Assembly: GCF_002933465.1 (NCBI RefSeq)
Contig: NZ_PSZE01000034.1
Location: forward strand, 1-64,000
Length of the DNA: 64,000 bases
Source of the DNA: Nocardia nova
GTDB taxonomy: Bacteria > Actinomycetota > Actinomycetes > Mycobacteriales > Mycobacteriaceae
Direction: 5' to 3'
Below are positions 60,178-64,000 of the stretch, piece after piece. Under the pieces are notes generated by a model. That model saw only the letters and a list, made by a program, of their open reading frames with translations. It did not search any database and was not told the DNA's origin. Both the position numbers and the translations under genes were made by a program. How positions within the stretch are numbered: the stretch's first letter is position 1; each line of letters begins with the position of its first letter.

Positions 60178-62763
60178 CTACGGCCGCGCCGCGGCCACCA
60201 ATCCAAGTTCCGCGGGGCTCGACAGCAAATGATGTCTGGGCAACACGCGGACGGTATATCCGACGGCACCGGAATGCGGCACCGGCGTGGTGACCGCGAA
60301 CTGCTCGGTGCCGGCATCCGTGCGTATGTGGTCCATGTCGACGACCTCGGTATCGGTCAGCTCGTCGTCGGAACCGACCCGGCCCAGTACGGCCTGCACC
60401 ACCACGTCGCCGACGGACAGCCCGGCGAGATCGATGCGGGCCCACAGCGACAGTTCCGCCCCGATCACCGGAATGTCGGGCAGGCCGGAGCTGTCGACCT
60501 GAAGGACTTTCACCTGCGACCACGCCCCCTCGAGGCGGCGGCGGTATTCGGCCAGCTCCCGCGCCCCGGCGAAGTCGTCGGCCGCGATCGCACCATACGA
60601 ACCGGCGGCCGGGAGATAGTAGCCGGTGGTGTAGTCGCGGACCATGCGCGAGGCGAGCACCTTCGGGCCGAGGGTGCGCAGCGTGTGGCGCACCATTTCC
60701 ATCCAGCGCACCGGCAGGCCGGATTCGTCGCGCTCGTAGAACCGCGGCAGCACCGAGCGCTGCAGCATCTCGTACAGCGCGGCCGCCTCCAGATCGTCGC
60801 GCCGATGTTCGTCGCGGACGCCGTCGGCGGTCGGGATGGCCCAACCGTTGTCGCCGTCGTACATCTCGTCCCACCAGCCGTCGCGGATGGAGAGATTGAG
60901 GCCGCCGTTGAGCGCGGCCTTCATCCCCGAGGTCCCACAGGCTTCGAGCGGACGGAGCGGATTGTTCAACCACACATCGCAACCCCAGTACAGGTAGCGG
61001 GCCATCGACATGTCGTAATCGGGCAGGAACACGATGCGGTGGCGCACCGCCGGGTCGTCGGCGAACCGCACCACCTGCTGGATCAGCGCCTTACCCCCGT
61101 CGTCGGCGGGATGGCTCTTTCCCGCGACCACCAGCTGCAGCGGCCGCTCCGGATCGAGCAACAACGCGCGCAGCCGGTCCGGATCGCGCAGCATCAGCGT
61201 GAGCCGCTTGTAGGTGGGCACCCGCCGGGCGAATCCGACGGTCAGCACCCCGGGATCGAAAACCTCGTCCACCCAGCCCAATTCGGCCGGGGCCGCGCCG
61301 CGTTCGAGCCAGGATTCCCGCAGCCGGCGACGTACCTCGGCGACCAGCACCGCACGCAGCGTCGCCCGGGTCTCCCACAGCTCGTGCAGATCCACGAACC
61401 GCAACTGTTCCCAGCCGCGTGCCTCGGCCACGAGCTCGGGCCCGACCACCTCACGAGCCTTCTCGAGCCATTCGCGAGCGGCCCAGGTCGGGGCGTGCAC
61501 ACCGTTGGTCACCGAACCGATCGGCACCTCGGCCGCGTCGAATCCGGGCCACAGCGGCGCGAACATGTCGCGGCTGACCTCGCCGTGCAAACGCGAAACA
61601 CCGTTGGCGCGCTGGGCGAGTCGTAAACCGAGGTGGGCCATGTTGAATACCGAAGGATCGGCCTCACGTCCCAGCGCCAGGATCCGGTCCACCGAAATTC
61701 CCGGCAGCAGCGGCGATTCCCGTTCCCCGTGGGCGCCGCCGAAGTAGCGCCGGACCAGCCCGGCGGCGAAGCGGTCGATGCCGGCGGGCACCGGAGTATG
61801 CGTGGTGAAGACGGTCGCGGCGCGCACCGCGGCGAGCGCGGAGTCGAAATCCATTCCGCCCGCGAGGTATTCGCGGATCCGCTCGATCCCCAGAAATCCC
61901 GCGTGGCCCTCGTTCATATGCCATACGTCCGGATCCGGCAGACCGCGAGCCCGGGTGTAGGCACGGACCGCGCGCACGCCGCCGATGCCGGCCAAGATCT
62001 CCTGTTTGATGCGATGGTCCTGATCGCCGCCGTAGAGCCGATCGGTCACCGCCCGCAGTTCCGGATCGTTGTCGCTGATATCGGAATCGATCAGCAGCAA
62101 CGGAATTCGCCCCACCTGCGCGATCCACACCCGGGCCCGCAGCACCCGGCTCTCGGGCATGGGCACGTGGACGAGCACCGGGGCGCCCTCCTCGGCCAGC
62201 AGCCGCAGCGGCAGACCTTGCGGATCGAGGTCGGGATAGCGCTCGGCCTGCCAGCCGTCGGCGGTGAGCGACTGCCGGAAATAGCCGGACCGATACAGCA
62301 GTCCGACGCCGATCAGCGGCAATCCCAGATCCGAGGCGGCCTTGAGATGGTCACCGGCCAGAATCCCCAGCCCGCCCGAGTAATTCGGCAGCACCTCGGT
62401 CACACCGAATTCCATGGAGAAGTAGGCGATACCGCGCGGCGCCGGGGTTTCCGGCTGCGCGGCGATATGTTCGGCGAACCAGCGAGGTCTGGTCAGATAG
62501 ACCCGCAGATCGGCCTCGGCGGCGTCGACGGCCGCCTGATAATCGGGGTCCGCGGCCCACTCGTCGAGCCGGTCCGCGTCCACCTCGCCGAGCATCCGCA
62601 CCGGATCGCGGCCGACCCGCACCCACAACTCGGGATCCAGCTGCGCGAACACATCCTGAGTGGGCCCGTGCCACGACCACCGCAGATTGGCGGCCAGCTC
62701 ACCGAGGGCGGCCAGCCGCTGCGGCAGATGGGCACGGACAGTGAAACGACGCAATGCCTTCAC
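60178..62763 (-). CDS. glgP: Alpha-glucan (glycogen/maltodextrin) phosphorylase, GT35
   Basis: 861 residues from the GTG at 62761-62763 (AGGG eight bases upstream). It phosphorolyses alpha-1,4-glucans to glucose-1-phosphate. Signatures: GIAYFSMEFGVTEVLPNYSG, GLGILAGDHLKAASDLGLPL, HMNEGHAGFLGIERIREYL and the PLP site PLEACGTSGMKAALNGGLNL followed by DGDNGWAI. The form with the LRWSWH head is the type common in actinobacteria (Rv1328). Its partner glgE starts at the right edge, with the hydrolase between. Confidence 0.94.
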   Translation of the reverse strand: MKALRRFTVRAHLPQRLAALGELAANLRWSWHGPTQDVFAQLDPELWVRVGRDPVRMLGEVDADRLDEWAADPDYQAAVDAAEADLRVYLTRPRWFAEHIAAQPETPAPRGIAYFSMEFGVTEVLPNYSGGLGILAGDHLKAASDLGLPLIGVGLLYRSGYFRQSLTADGWQAERYPDLDPQGLPLRLLAEEGAPVLVHVPMPESRVLRARVWIAQVGRIPLLLIDSDISDNDPELRAVTDRLYGGDQDHRIKQEILAGIGGVRAVRAYTRARGLPDPDVWHMNEGHAGFLGIERIREYLAGGMDFDSALAAVRAATVFTTHTPVPAGIDRFAAGLVRRYFGGAHGERESPLLPGISVDRILALGREADPSVFNMAHLGLRLAQRANGVSRLHGEVSRDMFAPLWPGFDAAEVPIGSVTNGVHAPTWAAREWLEKAREVVGPELVAEARGWEQLRFVDLHELWETRATLRAVLVAEVRRRLRESWLERGAAPAELGWVDEVFDPGVLTVGFARRVPTYKRLTLMLRDPDRLRALLLDPERPLQLVVAGKSHPADDGGKALIQQVVRFADDPAVRHRIVFLPDYDMSMARYLYWGCDVWLNNPLRPLEACGTSGMKAALNGGLNLSIRDGWWDEMYDGDNGWAIPTADGVRDEHRRDDLEAAALYEMLQRSVLPRFYERDESGLPVRWMEMVRHTLRTLGPKVLASRMVRDYTTGYYLPAAGSYGAIAADDFAGARELAEYRRRLEGAWSQVKVLQVDSSGLPDIPVIGAELSLWARIDLAGLSVGDVVVQAVLGRVGSDDELTDTEVVDMDHIRTDAGTEQFAVTTPVPHSGAVGYTVRVLPRHHLLSSPAELGLVAAARP

Positions 62764-62844
62764 CGGGTAGACCCTACACGGCGGCACCGGGCCGCACCCC
62801 GCACGCCGAGGCCTGGCCAGCGCGCTGACCTGCTGCGAAAGATG

Positions 62845-63606
62845 CTATCCCCGCAGCGTCCGAGCGAGCAGCGCCAGCAGTTCGCGCCGGTGCCGCTCAT
62901 CGGCTTCACGGTCGTAGGCCGCGGTGTCGGCCTGGGTGTAACCGTGGTGTGCGCCGGGGTAGACCTCGGTGCGGTAGCGCACTCCGGCCGCGGCCAGCGC
63001 CTTGTCGAACGTCTCGATCTGGTCGGGCGGCAGCGAGTGATCCTGGTCGGCGTGGCCGAAATACATTTCCGCCGTGGCGGTCTCGACCGCCAGATGCGGG
63101 CTGTCGGGGCCGTCGACGGCCAATCCCCCGGTGTGGAATCCGGCCGCGGCCGCGATCCGGTCACCGAACGCGCTGGCCGTGTACACCGCCAACCGGCCGC
63201 CCATGCAGTAGCCGGCGGCGGCGATCGGCCCGTCGGCCGTGTGCTCGAACGCCGTGAGCCAGTCCAGGTAGGCACCGGCGTCACGGACCACGAGATCGCG
63301 GGTGAGCTCCCGCAGCATCGGGACGATCGTGGCCAACAGGTCCGGACGCTGCTGCGGGTCGATGAAATCCGGCAACTCGACCAGCGGCGCCCGGCCGTGC
63401 CGGTAGAAGACGTTGGGGACCAGCACGGTGTATCCGGCCGCGGCGACATCGTCGGCTAGGGCGCGCAGGCTCGGACGCAGTCCGAACGCGTCCATGTACA
63501 GCAACACACCGGGGTATTTCCCGCCCGCCGCGGGATAGGTGACGTACGCGTCGGCGTCACCGTCGGGCGTCGCGATCTCCACGGTCTGCCCCTGCACTCT
63601 TGTCAT
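62845..63606 (-). CDS. Dienelactone-hydrolase family protein
   Basis: 253 residues, ATG behind GAAAGGAA. Alpha/beta hydrolase with the DLH Cys nucleophile in AAAGYCMGGRLAVYTA (GxCxGG), the Asp in FGHADQDHSLPP and His in YPGAHHGYTQ. True dienelactone hydrolases open chlorocatechol lactones; many relatives act on other esters. No aromatic-degradation genes are nearby. It sits 81 nt upstream of glgP on the same strand and is divergent from glgE. Confidence 0.88.
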   Translation of the reverse strand: MTRVQGQTVEIATPDGDADAYVTYPAAGGKYPGVLLYMDAFGLRPSLRALADDVAAAGYTVLVPNVFYRHGRAPLVELPDFIDPQQRPDLLATIVPMLRELTRDLVVRDAGAYLDWLTAFEHTADGPIAAAGYCMGGRLAVYTASAFGDRIAAAAGFHTGGLAVDGPDSPHLAVETATAEMYFGHADQDHSLPPDQIETFDKALAAAGVRYRTEVYPGAHHGYTQADTAAYDREADERHRRELLALLARTLRG

Positions 63607-63795
63607 GCGCAATTTCCTTTCTCTCGGCTCTCTCGGCGAAGTCGTTCGTGCCGGCCGTCCGCACCGCACCGGCGTCCACCAGAAACGGAACCAACGCCCC
63701 GGAAAGTCTGCCACGGGCACCTGCGGGCCGCAATTGTCCAGGCCCACGTCGCGCGTGTTCGTGATCGCCCCCGCACTACCGGTACGGTTGGTGCC

Positions 63796-64000
63796 GTGAC
63801 CGGTCGCATCGCCATCGATGACACCGCCCCGGCCGTCGCGGGCGGATATCCGGCCAAGGCCGTGGTCGGCGAGGTGGTCCCGGTGCGAGCCGTGGTGTGG
63901 CGCGAAGGCCACGACGCGGTGGGGGCCACCCTGGCCGTGCGCGGACCGGGCGGCGGCCGCACCCAGCGGATCCGGATGGCGCCCGAGTTCGAACCCGATG
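63796..64000 (+). CDS. glgE: Maltosyltransferase GlgE, N-terminal fragment (runs off right edge)
   Basis: 68 residues visible from the GTG at 63796. The head GRIAIDDTAPAVAGGYPAKA followed by VVGEVVPVRAVVWREGHDAV matches the N-terminal beta-sandwich domain of GlgE (GH13_3), which transfers maltose from maltose-1-phosphate to alpha-glucan. Being divergent from glgP matches the Rv1327c-Rv1328 arrangement. The catalytic domain lies outside the window. Confidence 0.88.
   Translation, partial: MTGRIAIDDTAPAVAGGYPAKAVVGEVVPVRAVVWREGHDAVGATLAVRGPGGGRTQRIRMAPEFEPD

Noticed and set aside
1..64000. tRNA or rRNA genes, CRISPR arrays, insertion sequences, prophage genes
   Set aside because: I looked for acceptor-stem/anticodon patterns, spaced direct repeats, transposase motifs and integrases, and found none I could support.

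Overview
The window is GC-rich (about two thirds G+C by eye) actinobacterial chromosome. The order Mycobacteriales is indicated by a KasA/KasB-type beta-ketoacyl synthase, a FadD32-type fatty acyl-AMP ligase and a DesA-type acyl-ACP desaturase (the mycolic acid toolkit), and by a block from 44.2 kb to the right edge that keeps the gene order of Mycobacterium tuberculosis Rv1327c-Rv1343c. A Nocardia-like organism is the best guess. I see no tRNA, rRNA, CRISPR array, phage or insertion sequence.

Layout. 0-11 kb: two paralogous MarR-MFS drug-efflux cassettes with near-identical operators. They flank a lytic transglycosylase-like secreted protein, a DUF475/TerC membrane protein, a LipB octanoyltransferase and a tightly coupled operon (XRE regulator, aminotransferase, PntA-like dehydrogenase). 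The 5' parts of the two MFS genes share 170 identical bases. 11-15 kb: DUF72 and TPR-like proteins, a thiolase. 15-20 kb: an envelope-lipid group (FadD32-like ligase, KAS, DesA). 20-24 kb: a VIT-family transporter and an alkylation-repair operon (ogt, DUF2086 oxygenase, Ada-like zinc protein). 24-28 kb: an EthA-like monooxygenase/AraC pair and an SDR-SnoaL operon with a divergent TetR. 28-34 kb: a broken DUF1801 gene, a Clp ATPase, ctaD and a YidC paralogue. 34-44 kb: small metabolic, resistance and regulatory genes, each mostly beside its own regulator (MarR, PadR).

44-64 kb is conserved core: an LprD-like protein, DUF3817, rdgB, rph, an Rv1339-type phosphodiesterase, a rhomboid protease, the cysteine-synthesis set cysM-cysO-mec, a P1 peptidase, DUF2017, clpS, pncB, dinG, glgP and the start of glgE. 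Compared with M. tuberculosis, murI is missing from its usual place, and pncA, an alpha/beta hydrolase, doxX, a purine permease and a dienelactone hydrolase sit among the conserved genes. CysO carries sulfur for CysM, and Mec releases cysteine from CysO. PncA and PncB recycle nicotinamide to NAD. GlgP and GlgE act on alpha-glucan.

The most unusual feature is cysO. Its canonical C-terminal diglycine is followed by three perfect 27-bp repeats that each recreate a VAGG motif, so the carrier has four stacked diglycines and must be processed before use, plausibly by the adjacent Mec metallopeptidase.
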